In this document: in pieces, positions 9,799-21,641 of the stretch
Numbering within the stretch: the first letter of the stretch is position 1
Layout: every line of letters starts with the position of its first letter
DNA from: Euborellia annulipes
Lineage: Eukaryota > Arthropoda > Insecta > Dermaptera > Anisolabididae
NCBI GenBank assembly: GCA_023213315.1
Contig: JAKCPI010015790.1
Location: forward strand, 1-64,000
DNA length: 64,000 bases
Direction: 5' to 3'
Translations under genes and position numbers: made by a program
The notes under the pieces: generated by a model
Databases searched by the model: none
Told to the model about the DNA's origin: nothing
Seen by the model: only the letters and a program-made list of their open reading frames with translations

Positions 9799-10958
9799 CA
9801 GTGGCGTGCCGGAGGGGGGGCGAGGGGGCGGTCCGCCCCACGCCCCGAGCCGGCATAGGCCCCCATATATTTATAAAAAAAAAAATTTAATGAAAATTTC
9901 CCTTTGAAAGGCCCCGGGGCCCTCAGGGCTCAAGTAAAAATGGGGAAAATTTAGATAAAAAAAAAGAAAATTTAATAAAAATTTCCCTTTGAGAGGCCCC
10001 CGAGGCCCTCAGGGCTCAAGTAAAAACAAAATTTAATGAAAATTTCTCTTTGAGAGGCCCCGGGGCCCTTGGGGCTCAAGTAAAAATGGGAAAATTTAGA
10101 TAAAAAAAAAAACAAAATTTAATGAACATTCCTCTTTGAGAGGCTCCGGGGCCCTTGGGGTTCAAGTAAAAACAAAATTTATTGAAAATTTCTCTTTGAG
10201 AGGCCCTGGGGCCCTTGGGGCTCAAGTAAAAACAAAATTTATTCAAAATTTCTCTTTGAGAGGCCCCGGGGCCCTTGGGGCTCAAGTAAAAACAAAATTT
10301 ATTCAAAATTTCTCTTTGAGAGGCCCCGGGGCCCTTGGGGCTCAAGTAAAATGGGAAAATTTAGATAAAAAAAAAACAAAATTTAATGAACATTCCTCTT
10401 TGAGAGGCCCCGGGGCCCTTGGGGTTCAAGTAAAAACAAAATTTATTGAAAATTTCTCTTTGAGAGGCCCCGGGGCCCTTGGGGCTCAAGTAAAAACAAA
10501 ATTTATTCAAAATTTCTCTTTGAGAGGCCCCGGGGCCCTTGGGGCTCAAGTAAAAACAAAATTTATTCAAAATTTCTCTTTGAGAGGCCCCGGGGCCCTC
10601 AGGGCTCAAGTAAAAACAAAATTTATTGAAAATTTCTCTTTTAGAGGCCCCGGGGCCCTTGGGGCTCAAGTAAAAATGGGAAAATTTAGATAAAAAAAAA
10701 AAAATTTAATGAAAATTTCTCTTTGAGAGGCGCCGGGGCCCTTAGGGCTCAAGTAAAAATGGGAAAATTTAGATAAAAAAAAGAAAATTTAATGAAAATA
10801 CCCCTTGGGGTTCAGGGATATACGGTATTTTAAAAATGTTTTTGTGTATGGAGGAGAGGGATATTAAAAGATGACCACCCCCCCCAAAAAAAAAATTCAA
10901 TATAAGGCCCCCTCTTCGAGTTCCGCCCCAGGCCCCCAACTGCCTCGGTACGCCTCTG
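9799..10958. mobile_element. Nested hAT-type MITE carrying a tandem array
   Basis: Ends CAGTGGCGTGCCGG and CGGTACGCCTCTG are imperfect inverted repeats. The flanks CTAAGAGG / CAAAGAGG match at 7 of 8 bases. It lies inside the 9337-11024 element. Confidence 0.75.
9890..10770. repeat. 60-bp tandem array with longer spaced units
   Basis: Thirteen units of the type TTTGAGAGGCCCCGGGGCCC...CTCAAGTAAAAA. Most are exactly 60 bp; every few units one is about 86 bp, with an added GGGAAAATTTAGATAAAAA block, giving a higher-order pattern. Units hold a GC palindrome, GGCCCCGGGGCC. Long accidental open frames on both strands come from the period being divisible by three. Confidence 0.9.
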
Positions 10959-11602
10959 CAAAGAGGGGCTGCGCGTCTAGTCAAAACCCCCCCCCCCCAG
11001 GAGCAAATCCTGGTTGCGCCACTGGTTGGGATCGAAAGAGAAAAATATTCTGAGCCCAAAAATACCATTTTTCAATTATTTACACCCTAGAGAAGCGTCA
11101 TTTTAAATTTTATTCAAATCGGGTGAGTGATTTGTGAACCCCTGATAAGGGGGGTTCCCTACCCCTAATTTGATATAATGATATCCTAAAACCACCCCTG
11201 GATAATTTTTTACCCATTAAAAAAAACACCATGAAAATCGGACCAGTAGTTTCGGATTATATGCCAAGAAACCTGGTGCGAGTCGTTGGTGACGTCAAGA
11301 CTTGTGACGACGTCTAGGCTTGTAACGTCACGGCTTACGTCAAAACATGTAACGCGATGCTGATAGAAGAGCGAAAAAATTTGTGCCGATATAAATAAAG
11401 TTTCACTTTAAAAACATATTCAGTGGACTAAATAAGGTGGAGAAACTATGGTTTATTGGGAATGGAGTCACGGAACCGTGCCAGCTTCACACCGAAACGT
11501 CAGCGGCCTTTTTCTTCTATCCGAGGGATATCATTTCAGAAAACCGAAATAACTTTGCAGCCAGGAGATTAAATAAAAAATCTTTTATTTAATTTTTTAC
11601 TT

Positions 11603-11638
11603 GCCGACGTTTCGGTCATCTGTCACGACCTTCCTCAG
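11603..11638 (-). ncRNA. Hammerhead-like motif
   Basis: On the minus strand: CTGAGGA, one extra base, stem II GGTCGT/ATGACC (one wobble) with loop GACAG, then GAAACGTC. ACGT is self-complementary, so stem III could only form between two molecules. The stem I base next to the core is mismatched. Confidence 0.6.
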
Positions 11639-12151
11639 CGCCTATGATCATAACATTTATTTAGAAAAAATTAAATTAATTTACACTAATCATATACAAA
11701 AATCTTTAGCAATATTAGATGGATGTACTTGCAAATAATTGTCAGCACTACACGATCTTAGGTATTTTAATGTTTACTGTAATAATATACAATTTCTTTT
11801 TTTTAATTTGTGTATGTATTTTTGGTTAAAAGGAATTATTTTCTCAATTTCAATGTTTTATTTATAACCTACTAAGGGGGATTAATTTAATTAAATATTT
11901 CAATAAATAGTAATGCATGAGAATTGAGTATAACATTGAATCCAAGACCCCAGGCAAGTAAATGATAATTTATATAGCCTACATATAAAAATTAAAAAAA
12001 GAAATTGTATATGATTACAGTAAACATCAAAATACCTACGATCGTGTATTGTTGACAATTATTTGTAAGTACATCTAATATTGCTAAAGATTTTTGTATA
12101 TGATTAGTGTAAATTAATTTAATTTTTTCTAAATAAATGTTATGATCATAG

Positions 12152-12190
12152 GCCCTGAGGAAGGTCGTGACAGACGACCGAAACGTCGGC
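12152..12190 (+). ncRNA. Hammerhead-like motif
   Basis: CTGAGGA 12155-12161, extra A, perfect six-pair stem II (GGTCGT/ACGACC, loop GACAG), GAAA 12180-12183, CGTC 12184-12187. Stem I is GCC 12152-12154 with GGC 12188-12190. The stem III palindrome ACGT implies action as a dimer, as reported for short Penelope-associated hammerheads. Confidence 0.65.
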
Positions 12191-12314
12191 AAGTAAAAAT
12201 TATATAAAATAATTTTTTACTTAATCTCCTGGCTGCAAAGTTACTTCGGTTTCCTGATTAAATCTCCACAGCCATAAGACATTAAATTAATTAATATTTT
12301 CATTTGTGTGTTGT

Positions 12315-12760
12315 GTTCAGTAGAATTTGAGGAGTTTTTGTAGTTTGCGCTCTGCTCTTGTGGTCGTTTTCAATATCTCCATAAGAAAATCTCTTCTAGT
12401 TTTTCCTTTAAGTTTTCATATTCCAGATAATGAAGTTTTAGAGAAGAAATTTCAATTTGCTGTCTAAATGGAACAGTATTGAGAATTTCCCTCTTTCCTA
12501 TATATTTCTTGTTCTGGTGTTTTTTTGATATTCTTAGGAAATTTCAGTTGCAGAAATGGAGCTTTATTAATTGTAGAGAACAAAAATTTGAGATATGGTG
12601 TATTTTTATGCTTTTTGACTAAATTATATATGAGTTGAAGGACAAATCGAGGGATTTTACATGCAGGGTGCATCCAATACTCCGTTGTTGTTTTCCCCTT
12701 TTAATCCCTAGAAATATTTCTAGCCCTTAGAGGGCTGAAGGGCTGATGTCGAAATGGTGC
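12315..12760. other. Unassigned stretch, possible coding relic on minus strand
   Basis: A 69-codon minus-strand frame (12464-12673) reads MHPACKIPRFVLQLIYNLVK, then a Lys-rich stretch. It adjoins the ribozyme-bearing inverted pair, so a decayed Penelope-like N-terminus is conceivable, but I see no decisive motif. Confidence 0.2.
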
Positions 12761-13549
12761 GGACTAATTTGTTTTTTCTCCTCTCGTTGAAAATTCATTT
12801 CTTCAACGGCTTCTTGTTAAGTTTATTTAACTTTGAAATCAGCTATCTATTAGTTTAAGAAAGTTTAATTATTAATTGTTGCTATTTAGGTTCCTTGAGC
12901 TGCTCAATATTATTTTATTAGACTCAATGCAACGAGGAAAAACAAATTGACTTTTTTCTTTTTTGTTATATTTTTTAGATAAAAAATGAAAAACAATATA
13001 GATGTTTTCCTTTAAGGAGACTGATGATGATTAATTTGGAAGGATTCGCCGTGTCTTTTAGATGAGACATCGTTTCTAGGGAGCGCCGCGTAGAGGTTCC
13101 TTGCTTGCATGCCTCCCAAAGAGCCTCTTCTCTCGAGCTGCTTGTATTCTTCCGAGATTATCCTCTTAAGTTTAGTAATATAAAGATCTTGATGATGAGT
13201 TTGAATTCTCCCTCACAAAAATTGAATTTGTTCCTGCTGGTTATCCATCAATTTCTATTTGTAAAGCGATCTGACCTCCCAGATATGGATTTGTGATGAG
13301 CAAGTTGAGAAAAAAAAAAGAATATTTCCATTCGTTCGTTTAGTATTGAAATAAAAACAGCTGCAAGTTTGTCATTCTGAATAAAGTTCTATTGAAAATT
13401 TACAAATAAATTGCTTTCTGAATGGCATTTGACTGGAGAGGATCGAATTTGTTAGAATATCGTCGTCCAACCTGAAAAAAGAATCATTCGAATTAGTTTA
13501 AAAAACAAACAAATTCTTACATCCCTACACGTTTTATTTTAAATTTATA

Positions 13550-13855
13550 CTATACTAGCCGCGACGCCCCCCTTCGACGGGCTTCACGCCTAGCAGGGGG
13601 GCTTAGCCTTAGAATACACAAATGCAAAGGATACATAAATATTTTTCTATACATTTCCTATGGGAGGAACCTAACTTTAGGAATTAATAACTCAAAAAGT
13701 TATGGGAATTTCGGGATGAAAATAATTTTGCTATAATCCCTAGATATGCATATAAAATTTAATTTCAAAATTCTAACGGGAAGTTGGCTAAAATAGAGCG
13801 TGACAGACAGACAGACGGACAGACGGACATTAGCGAATTATATATAGAAGATTAT
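13550..13855 (+). repeat. Dispersed repeat with GACA microsatellite, plus copy
   Basis: Begins at about ACTAGCCGCGACGCCCCC and ends in GACAGACAGACAGACGGACA then TTAGCGAATTATATATAGA. An inverted relative follows at 14035-14300. This end structure is common to a widespread class of insect dispersed repeats; the exact class is not decided. Confidence 0.6.
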
Positions 13856-14034
13856 TTACAAATTTACCTTTGAGTATTTGATTGGTGTGGAAAAATAATT
13901 CCTTCTTTCTATTCTAATGAGTTTTGACGGCACATTTAATGAATGAACCTAGATGCGAGTATTGTCTCCTGTGTGGGAGGTCGTCATCCTGGCCCGCTAC
14001 AGCAGTGAGCTATCGAAAAAAAGAAATTTTAATT

Positions 14035-14300
14035 ATCTATTTATTTAATTCGCTAATTGTCCGTCTGTCTGTCTGTCACGCTCTATTTGGGCAACTTCAC
14101 GTTGGAATTTTGAAATTAAATTTTATATGCTTAAAGAGGACTTTCTAGGAATTACAGGAAAATTATTTTCATCCCGAAATTCCTATAACTTTTTGAGTTA
14201 TTAATTACTAAACTTACGATTTCTCCCATAGAAATTGTATAGATTAATATTTATGTAATAAAATTCTGGATTTTCAGGAATTTTTTGAGCCTCCCCATGA
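14035..14300 (-). repeat. Dispersed repeat with GACA microsatellite, minus copy
   Basis: Reverse-oriented relative of 13550-13855, sharing TTCGCTAATTGTCCGTCTG, CACGCTCTATTT and ATCCCGAAATTCC. The two form a loose inverted pair. Confidence 0.6.
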
Positions 14301-16034
14301 TTATACTGGCTATATATTGCCTAATGTTAATCTCCTTTCCTTCTTTATCTTAAATTAGTTTATCAAATTCAAGAAAAAATTGTTTTTTGCATTATTAAAA
14401 GTATGATCCTTGATAAAAAGTTTTTTTTAAACTAATATTTATTTAATAGAGATTAAGAGAAAATAATTTAACAAGGATAAATAATAATAATAGTTAATTA
14501 TATATTAAATTGTTCTTTAATGTATTTTATGGATACTTAACTGTCAAATTATTGAATAATTCCTTCCCATTCATAACGACCGTTTTTTGTAAACTATAAT
14601 AATTTTTTGATTTATCTTTTTCTATTTTATCTTTCGGCAACGAATATAAATTTAAATTTATTCTTTCACTTCATACCTTAAGGCCACCTATCCTATAGAC
14701 AGCCTCTCTTGACCTTTCTTAACATCATTTATGGTGACGTGCTACAGGCTTTAAATTTAATAAATCACTTCTATTTCCTTTAGTTATGATTTCGAATCCA
14801 AGGCATTACGATGATTTTTTTTGATTTCTTTAAACATTGATACTGTATAAATAAATTACCTAAAAAAAAAAATACAAAGGCCAAAAAGCTTAATATAAAT
14901 ACAAAATTATTTAAACTTTAAAAATTTATAATTAATTGAATATTAATAGTCATAAATTGTGTAGGTAGAATTTACCAAACGGGTCTTGACCTTGAATGGA
15001 AACCCAGTGGGACAAACGTGTAAAAAGAGTGAATACAATATATCTTTATTAAAATTATGACTACGCCTATCAAGATAGGCAACCAAAAAGTTTATTGATA
15101 TACAATATATTTTTTAAAGCGAACCAAATATCCGGAGTTATTAAATCTAGAGTTTGTATAGGCACTTAGAGGGATTCTGGAACCATATTAAGAACAATCA
15201 GTAAATTAATCATTTGGGATATCTACCAACCAAACTCAAACTATTAATAATAATTAATATAATATTTATTGAAGAAATTTATTTTATTTATCAATAATAA
15301 TAGAAAGTCATTCATTTGAAGTTAAAATTTTATCAGTTTTTTTTGTTTCATAATTTCTATTAGAAATATGATATGATTTTGATAATAGGAATACTTGGAT
15401 GTTGAGAATGCATTTAGTTCTTGAATTAATGAATGACGCATAGAAATACACACATAGAATATATGTACATTAAAAGAAATAGGAAATACAATTAGAGCAG
15501 AGTGGCCAAGGAAGAGTAATTTTGAACTGACATTTAACAGAAGACAAAACGGTTAAATCGCAATGAATACTGAATACCGACATTCTTATCGCCGGATAAA
15601 TCAAATCTAGTGTTTAATAATTTATTAATATTATCTTAATTAAGTAATCAATTTTTCCTTGGATATTTCTATCTACACATTAATCAAAAAAAAAAAAAAA
15701 AATGGCAATGAACCCTTCGCAACTAGGGTAACTAGGGGAGCCCCGAGGGGGGCGCTCCATAAGGCTCGCCCCCCCCACCCCCGCCAAATTCTCTAGTTAT
15801 GCCCATGACCCTTCGACAATTTTATAAAATTAAAAGTGTATATATGCCTTCATCTATTTTTAAGTATTTTCTCTACAAATTTAAATTATCCATATTTACT
15901 TTTATTTTAGTTCTTAAACAAGTTAATTAAAATATTAAATACGTAGATTTAATAAAAAGAATAATTTTAATAAAAAAAAACATGTCTTTTGTTTAATATT
16001 AAACTTATTAATTAAATAGATAGTCAGTATTTTT

Positions 16035-16072
<38 letters not shown>

Positions 16073-16183
16073 CCAATTTTAATATTTATTTTTCCATAAA
16101 AAAAAGAATCTTTTAATAACCGTTTCTTATAGGAATGGTCTCATAAGGACATCACAATTTAATAGAATGATTTATCGCTTGCA
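14301..16183. other. AT-rich, no gene seen
   Basis: No open frame or conserved motif. At about 15715-15805 a G/C-rich patch (CTAGGGTAACTAGGGG ... CTAGTTATGCCCATG) may be a decayed MITE. Confidence 0.5.
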
Positions 16184-16606
16184 CAGGGGCGGCGCGTCCA
16201 CTAGGCAAACTAGGCGGCCGCCTAGGGCGGCAACCTGGAGAGGGCGGCAAAAATGTAAAAGAAAAAAAAAATTTTGGTCCCGCAAGCGGCACCCGAAAAA
16301 ATTAGGTTCCGCGGGCGGCAAAAATTTCGTCTCTCAAAAATTTTGTGTCTCTTAAAAAAAAAGGTAAAAAATTTTTTCGGGCGGGAAAAAATTTTGGTTC
16401 CGCGCAAGAGAAAATGTTCCGCGGGCGGCACACGGGAAAAAATTTTGGTTCCGCGAAAAAAAAAAAATTTTCGCAGAAAAATTTTTGAGATCAGGGAAAA
16501 TTTTAAGGAGAGGGCGGCAAATTAAATTTTTAAAGTTTTTTTTTGGAGGGAGGGGCGCAAAAAAAATATCTTGCCTAGGGCGGCAGAATAGCTTGCGCCG
16601 GCCCTG
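16184..16606. mobile_element. hAT-type MITE with perfect 8-bp TSD
   Basis: Starts CAGGGGCGGCGC and ends GCGCCGGCCCTG; flanked by CGCTTGCA at 16176-16183 and 16607-16614. The inside repeats GGGCGGCA and AAAAATTTTGGTTCCGCG blocks, which produce several accidental frames on both strands. Confidence 0.92.
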
Positions 16607-16819
16607 CGCTTGCAAGGTGAAAGAAAATTGATAATTTTTGTCAGAAGCTAGATATGAACCTGAATAACCTTGAACTTAGAATTGTAATGTCTGACTAGTG
16701 TTTGGTTAATATTTCAACTAGTGGACCACTTTTGATAAAGATAAATAAGTTTTTGATTAAGGTTTCAATGAAAAAAATTGTTCATACGCCGAGGGGTAGC
16801 TATGGCCTGCCGATTTTCT

Positions 16820-17065
16820 CATGGGCGTAGCCAGACATCTTGTTAGGGGGGGGGCAACCCCTCGTTAGGGCGAGAGGGGGGGTTTGCAATTAATATATAC
16901 ATAGATTATTAATTATTTATTTAAATAAAAAAAATTAAATTAATGTAGAGGATTGGGGCATTAAAAAAATGCCAATGGGAAAAATATATATATATTTTTT
17001 TTTAAATTTTAGGACAAGCCAGGGGGGGCAATGGCCCTCCCTGCCTCCCCCTGGCTACGCCCATG
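16820..17065. mobile_element. hAT-type MITE, family of 53516-53779
   Basis: Inverted ends CATGGGCGTAGCCAG / CTGGCTACGCCCATG. The flanks GATTTTCT / GATCTCCT match at 6 of 8. Nearly the same sequence recurs at 53516-53779 with a perfect duplication. Confidence 0.8.
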
Positions 17066-18245
17066 GATCTCCTTCCAACTCAAAACTACAAAAAATTAAA
17101 AAAACATATTATAAAACAAACAAGGAAAATTGTAGAATTACTAACAAATAGTAGCCTATTAAAAAGAAAAAAACTTTTATCCATCTCTTCTACCCCGGTT
17201 CTGTATTCATGGTCAAAATGAATTTTTTTTTTTTAATATTCTATAAATACAAATCTAAATAAAAAAAAAAAAAAAAATTGAATTATTTTTATTTTTTTAT
17301 TTTTTAAATAAAAATTTAAAAGAGTTGTTAAAAGGGTAGAAAAAATTCATCCATTGTAAGTGAGATACTTATATTACTCCTTCCTCTCATTTCTTTCTTT
17401 TATCTTTTTACCTTTCATTCTAAATTCTTTCGGTTTTAAGTCTCACATTGCACGGGTGGTTGCGATACCCGAGAAGCATGAATAAATCTCTATGTGTGTG
17501 CGTATTTGTGAGTTAGGCGGCGCGGTGGGGAAAGTCGCCAGGCAGTTCGCCTGCCAATGACTTCCTTGTTGGAAAAACGCACTCATACACATAGAGACTT
17601 GCACACATTTGCACACAGACACACACACCTAGACACTCACCTTACACATTCACTTCTGGCTGACTCTAAGCTCGATCCAGTTTCACCTGCTGGCCGAATG
17701 ATCGACCCAGTCATTGGAATCATACTTTTAACGATGCTAAATTTACAGACCATTCTTTTCTTAAATCTTTTCTCCTTTCGTTTTGTCTCCATTACATATA
17801 TTGTATAATTGAGTTTTTATAAATCCATTTTTCGCATTTCATTCCTTTTTTTTTCATTCCTTTGAGTAGTGATCTAGAAAAAAATGTGTGTCTTTGTGTC
17901 TGTATGTGAACGTCTTTGAGGACACGGTTCAAAAAAAAAAAAATCTTTGGTTATGAATCAAATAGCAATTGTTATGTAATTATTTTCCCACTTAGCTTAA
18001 TTTTATCAAAATGATAATAATAATAATAATCTAATTAATTTCGCCCTGAAGAGGAATAATAAAAACTCAATTTGCCATTATAACTACAACATATATATAG
18101 AGGTAAGAGAAAGTAAAAAAAGAAAAATGGTCCAACGATTTTCGCAATAGGGAAAAAATGGAGTGATTGTTTGAGAAAGCTAAAATGATATGAATTGGTA
18201 GGAAATATTTATCATTTATCATTAAGGAACAACATATTATGGTGC

Positions 18246-18292
18246 GATATTAAGGGGGGGGGAGTGACATAATATGTGGACGACCCCATATA
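18246..18292. repeat. Solo end of a GTCCACATATTAC-type element
   Basis: GTGACATAATATGTGGACGA matches the ends of the larger element at 57137-57924. Only one end is recognisable here. Confidence 0.45.
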
Positions 18293-18535
18293 TTCAGGGT
18301 CAAAAAGAACTTACAGTATTATTCAATAAATATTATTATTATTAAACATTCAGAGTTTAGAAGAGGGGGGGGGGGGAAATGTGTTTGCCCTAAAACTTTC
18401 TATAAAGGCCGTCTTAAGGACCGATAAAAAGTACACCTGAGTAAACATAAAGACAGTAAATATTAGACTATTCTATTATGTAGTTTAGTTAATTATAAGT
18501 GCACCGAAACTTTGCGGGTGATTGAAAACGTTCAG

Positions 18536-19165
18536 AGTATTTTACTTTCTCTTACCTCTATATATATGTTAATATATATAGAGAGAGAAAGTATTGGATT
18601 CATGTCAAAAATTCGATGTCGAGATTTTGATGGATATACACGTTTTGAGGTCCCTTGAATCCAAAAAAGTGGTTTTCGCCACATGGTCTGTCTGTCTGTG
18701 TGTCTGTGAACAAAATATCTCAAGAACGGAAAAGCTAGGAGGTTGAAATTTTATATTTAAGTTAGGCACCCCCCTGGGACGTGACACGAAGCTTTTGAAC
18801 AAAATCGACCAAAGAGTACTAGTACTTTACTGATGCACTTTTTCAGTTTTTTTCGATTTTCTCAAAATTTGCTCCAACGATTTTTTTTAAAATTCATATA
18901 TCAATTATTTTTTAGATTCTCAATAAAATGTATATTCTCATTTTGTGATTGAAATCTTCTGAAGACCACTTTACTCTTGTACTCCATAGAAAAGATAGGA
19001 GAAATGGTTGCCATGGTAACAAAATATAAATATTTTGCCATACTTATAAATTTTACATCTTGAAAATCAAATGAACCGTACTGTCGGAAACTAAATACAT
19101 GTCGACACAACAAATCTGGTGTGACAAGCACAGTACACAACTTTCGATTACCGAAGGTAAGAGAA
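18536..19165 (-). mobile_element. Repeat family A, minus copy
   Basis: Reverse-oriented relative of 7446-8495 with both ends (CTTTCTCTTACC ... GGTAAGAGAAAG) and no MITE insert. It confirms the family's intact length of about 630-660 bp. Confidence 0.75.
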
Positions 19166-19380
19166 AGTTGTGTGCTGTGCGCCAGTCACACCAGATTTTT
19201 TATTTTTGGTTTTTTACCTCCTTATACTCTCCCCTTCCTCGTATATAAATAAATTCTATCTACAAAATTTTATAAATTAATTTTTTTTAAATACTTTCTT
19301 AGACTTTAATAAAAATATTATGGTTAAAAGATGTACTACTCTAAATAAAAATAATTTAAGAAAAAATATTCAAAAATTAA

Positions 19381-19536
19381 TACAATTAAATATTTATTAA
19401 CTCATATATCCGAAATATCCGTGCTGTGGTCTAGTGGTTAGGGCACTCTGAGTACCAATCGGAGGATCCGTGGTTCGACTCCCGGCGGCACACCCTTATT
19501 TTTTCGGATATATGAATTAATAAATATTTAATTGTA
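19381..19536. mobile_element. TIR-flanked tRNA-like element
   Basis: Inverted repeats of about 35 bp (19381-19415 and 19501-19536; ATTAAATATTTATTAA and ATATATCCGAA with two mismatches) enclose a tRNA-like sequence. A diverged relative is at 63880-63989 with different inverted repeats but the same design. Confidence 0.7.
19421..19491 (+). ncRNA. tRNA-like sequence with intact Pol III boxes
   Basis: GTGCTGT pairs with GCGGCAC as a seven-pair acceptor stem (two wobbles). The A box TGGTCTAGTGG and B box GGTTCGACTCC are intact. The anticodon stem CTCTG/CGGAG closes a nine-nt loop, and the T stem has a mismatch. It is likely a tRNA-derived element head and not a working tRNA. Confidence 0.6.
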
Positions 19537-19539
19537 TAA

Positions 19540-20740
19540 ATTTCGCGGCTCATATTGGGATCTTTGTTTATACTCTACCTGGTGGCTAATTGAACTAGGA
19601 TTGTAGGATAACCTTCATATGTTTAACGTGATATAAGGGACAATAACATTTAAACATTTGATATAATTGTATTATTTAAAAAAAAGTTATATAAAATTAT
19701 TGTTTATTATTATTATTATTAGTATTATTGTAATACTAATATATTCAAAATATGAAATTTTCTCCTTTAAAAATAAAAGCAATGTGTGTTCTACTTTGTG
19801 TTTATGGGGTAAAATCATGCATCTAACATAAACAGTTCGATTTCATTATTTTAAAAAAAATGATATAGTGAAAATTATAAATAATTTTATTGAGAAGAAT
19901 CAATCTATCAGATTTAGAAACATTCTTTAATTTCTCTATCTTTTTCTTGTTTTCTCTAAAACAATTTGTCGACAAAGTCTCATATGTATTCTTTTAAGAG
20001 TGATTTATGTACTCCAAACACATTTTATTATTATTATTATTATAAAATTTTTCAAACAATTTGTTGAACCGTAATTTTCAAATTAAACCCCCCTTTTCAA
20101 AACTTTTTTTTGCACTTTTTAAATGAGATGAAGTTTCATTCTCACAGACAGTTTGGTTCCACTCATTAAGGAGTCCGAGTTGGAGCTCACTCTGAAAGGA
20201 ATTCACCTTTTAATAATTTACTCTCTCTTAGAATGGAGATGACTATATCCTATATTGAGAACATCTCTTCTAGACCAGGACATCCTCTTTCGAACAGATC
20301 AGGTTAATAAAAAAGGGCCCGGATGGCGATAAAAGTAGGAAGTTAGGTAGATATACTAATTCAGATGGAGCTAAAGAGCTTGGAATTTAGTGTTGGTCAA
20401 GCATCCTTTAGTGAGGACATGGAAATTTGATATAGGCCCTTTATGAAAAAAAAAGTTTGTAAAATTTAACCATATTCATGCCTGTTTTTGATCTTTCAAC
20501 GATTAAATTTAAAGATCTATTTGAAAGAAGGATTTAAATTTTAAGGGGGTTTGCTCCTTATTCTCCCTTAACTAAATTGTAACTTTAAGGTTATCAATTG
20601 TATAATTGGGCTTATAATATTTATCTCATATTGACAGCCCATAAGGTATATATATTTTTTATATTATTACTCATGAATTACTATCATGTTAAAAAGAAAT
20701 TCTAATTTTTTAAATTTGCCCTTATCCTAGCTATGTTATA
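19540..20740. other. AT-rich, no gene seen
   Basis: Only short ATT repeats and low-complexity DNA are visible. Confidence 0.5.
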
Positions 20741-20743
20741 GCT

Positions 20744-20776
20744 CTGAAGATTATCTCGCCCGAGACTGAAACGTTA
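20744..20776 (+). ncRNA. Weak hammerhead-like motif
   Basis: CTGAAGA at 20744-20750, a short TCTC/GAGA stem with unpaired bases beside it, then GAAACGTT. Stem I is not convincing. Confidence 0.35.
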
Positions 20777-20879
20777 ACTTAATGGGCCTTAAATAAATGA
20801 AATAAATCCTTTTTGAATTATTAGGTTATATATCACGAATGTGTTTATTAAATCTTTTGTGGTTCGAATTATTATTATT

Positions 20880-21122
20880 ATTATTAGGGAAATTTTTAAT
20901 TATAGACCACATTTTTGCTATTAATTATCTATTAAAAATATAAATACTGTACAACGTTTCGACTGCTTTTTCTGCAGTACTGTAGGAGTACTTGAGTCGG
21001 AACAAGTGCACAGTAATTGATAACGGCTGCAGAATAAGCAGTCGAAACGTTGTCCAGTATTTATATTTTTAATAAATAATTAATAACAAAAATGTGGTTA
21101 TAATTAAAAATTCCCCTAATAA
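20880..21122. mobile_element. Foldback element with CGAAACGTT
   Basis: Arms of about 85-100 bp (20880-20967; 21022-21122) share AAATATAAATACTG, CAACGTTTCGACTGC and AATTATTAATAA-type blocks in inverted order. The centre is about 55 nt. The hammerhead core is not recognisable. Confidence 0.7.
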
Positions 21123-21641
21123 TAGAAATAAATGCTAGCTACTTTTCTTTCTTCATTCTGCTACTCATCAACAACTTTTATCCACTAAATCTACTTTTCT
21201 CAACAAATTAAATAGTTTAAAGTATTTTTCGATGTCTGCCTATGAGATCATTTCGACATCATCCCTATTTATTTCAATCGATTTGTTAGTAATTAGTTAG
21301 TAGTTAAAAAATCCATCTTTCAGTGCAATAATTTAAAATTCAGGTTAATATTGATTGTTTTCTAAACCAATGAATTCAGTGGCTGTTTATTTATACAAAA
21401 GAAAGAGGAGCAGGAGCAGCCAAAAAATAGAGAGCCTCCTATTTTCAAAAATTAACAAGACTTTTCGAGAAAACTTTATTCTCCCTATCATTAGTTCTTC
21501 AAAATTTTGTAGAAATTAGCCATATAACTTATGAGTGAGTGAGTTCTCAGTGAATAAGTTGAATGGGACAACTCGCCCATACATATAATACATACATATA
21601 TATTGTGCCCACATGACCAATTCCGGGACTCACTTGAAGGT

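Larger units (their letters stand above)
9337..11024. mobile_element. hAT-type element with perfect 8-bp TSD
   Basis: Ends CAGTGGCGCAACCAGG and its inverse, flanked by GTTGGGAT at 9329-9336 and 11025-11032. It carries a second hAT-type MITE with a tandem array. It interrupts an older repeat beginning CCGGGTGTCCC at about 9299. Confidence 0.88.
11536..12266. mobile_element. Inverted pair with ribozyme motifs (Penelope-like terminal repeats?)
   Basis: Arms of about 260 bp (11536-11795 and 11995-12266) are inverted copies. Each reads outside-in: CTTTGCAGCCAGGAG, AT-rich spacer, GCCGACGTTTCGG, hairpin, TTCCTCAG. The centre of about 200 bp is AT-rich. No complete protein frame lies between. Confidence 0.65.

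Noticed and set aside
10136..10693. A 185-codon frame and mirror frames on the minus strand
   Set aside because: They arise from a tandem repeat whose 60-bp period is divisible by three, inside a MITE; no protein features.
9890..10770. Possible CRISPR-like array
   Set aside because: Units are contiguous tandem repeats without unique spacers, in a eukaryotic genome.
11490..11520. Further hammerhead motif near CACCGAAACGTCAGCGG
   Set aside because: GAAACGTC is present, but no CTGANGA core or stem II lies at the right distance.
12464..12673. N-terminus of a Penelope-like polyprotein
   Set aside because: Position next to ribozyme motifs is suggestive, but no reverse transcriptase or GIY-YIG motif is seen and the frame is short; left as unassigned.
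16167..16615. Overlapping frames rich in Arg and Lys on both strands
   Set aside because: All fall in a hAT-type MITE with proven target duplication and internal GGGCGGCA repeats.
17480..17625. Possible gene from CA/GT-rich frames on both strands
   Set aside because: A small inverted repeat with AC microsatellite; no coding signal.
19421..19491. A functional tRNA gene
   Set aside because: Anticodon loop of nine nucleotides and T-stem mismatch; a diverged second copy suggests a mobile element.
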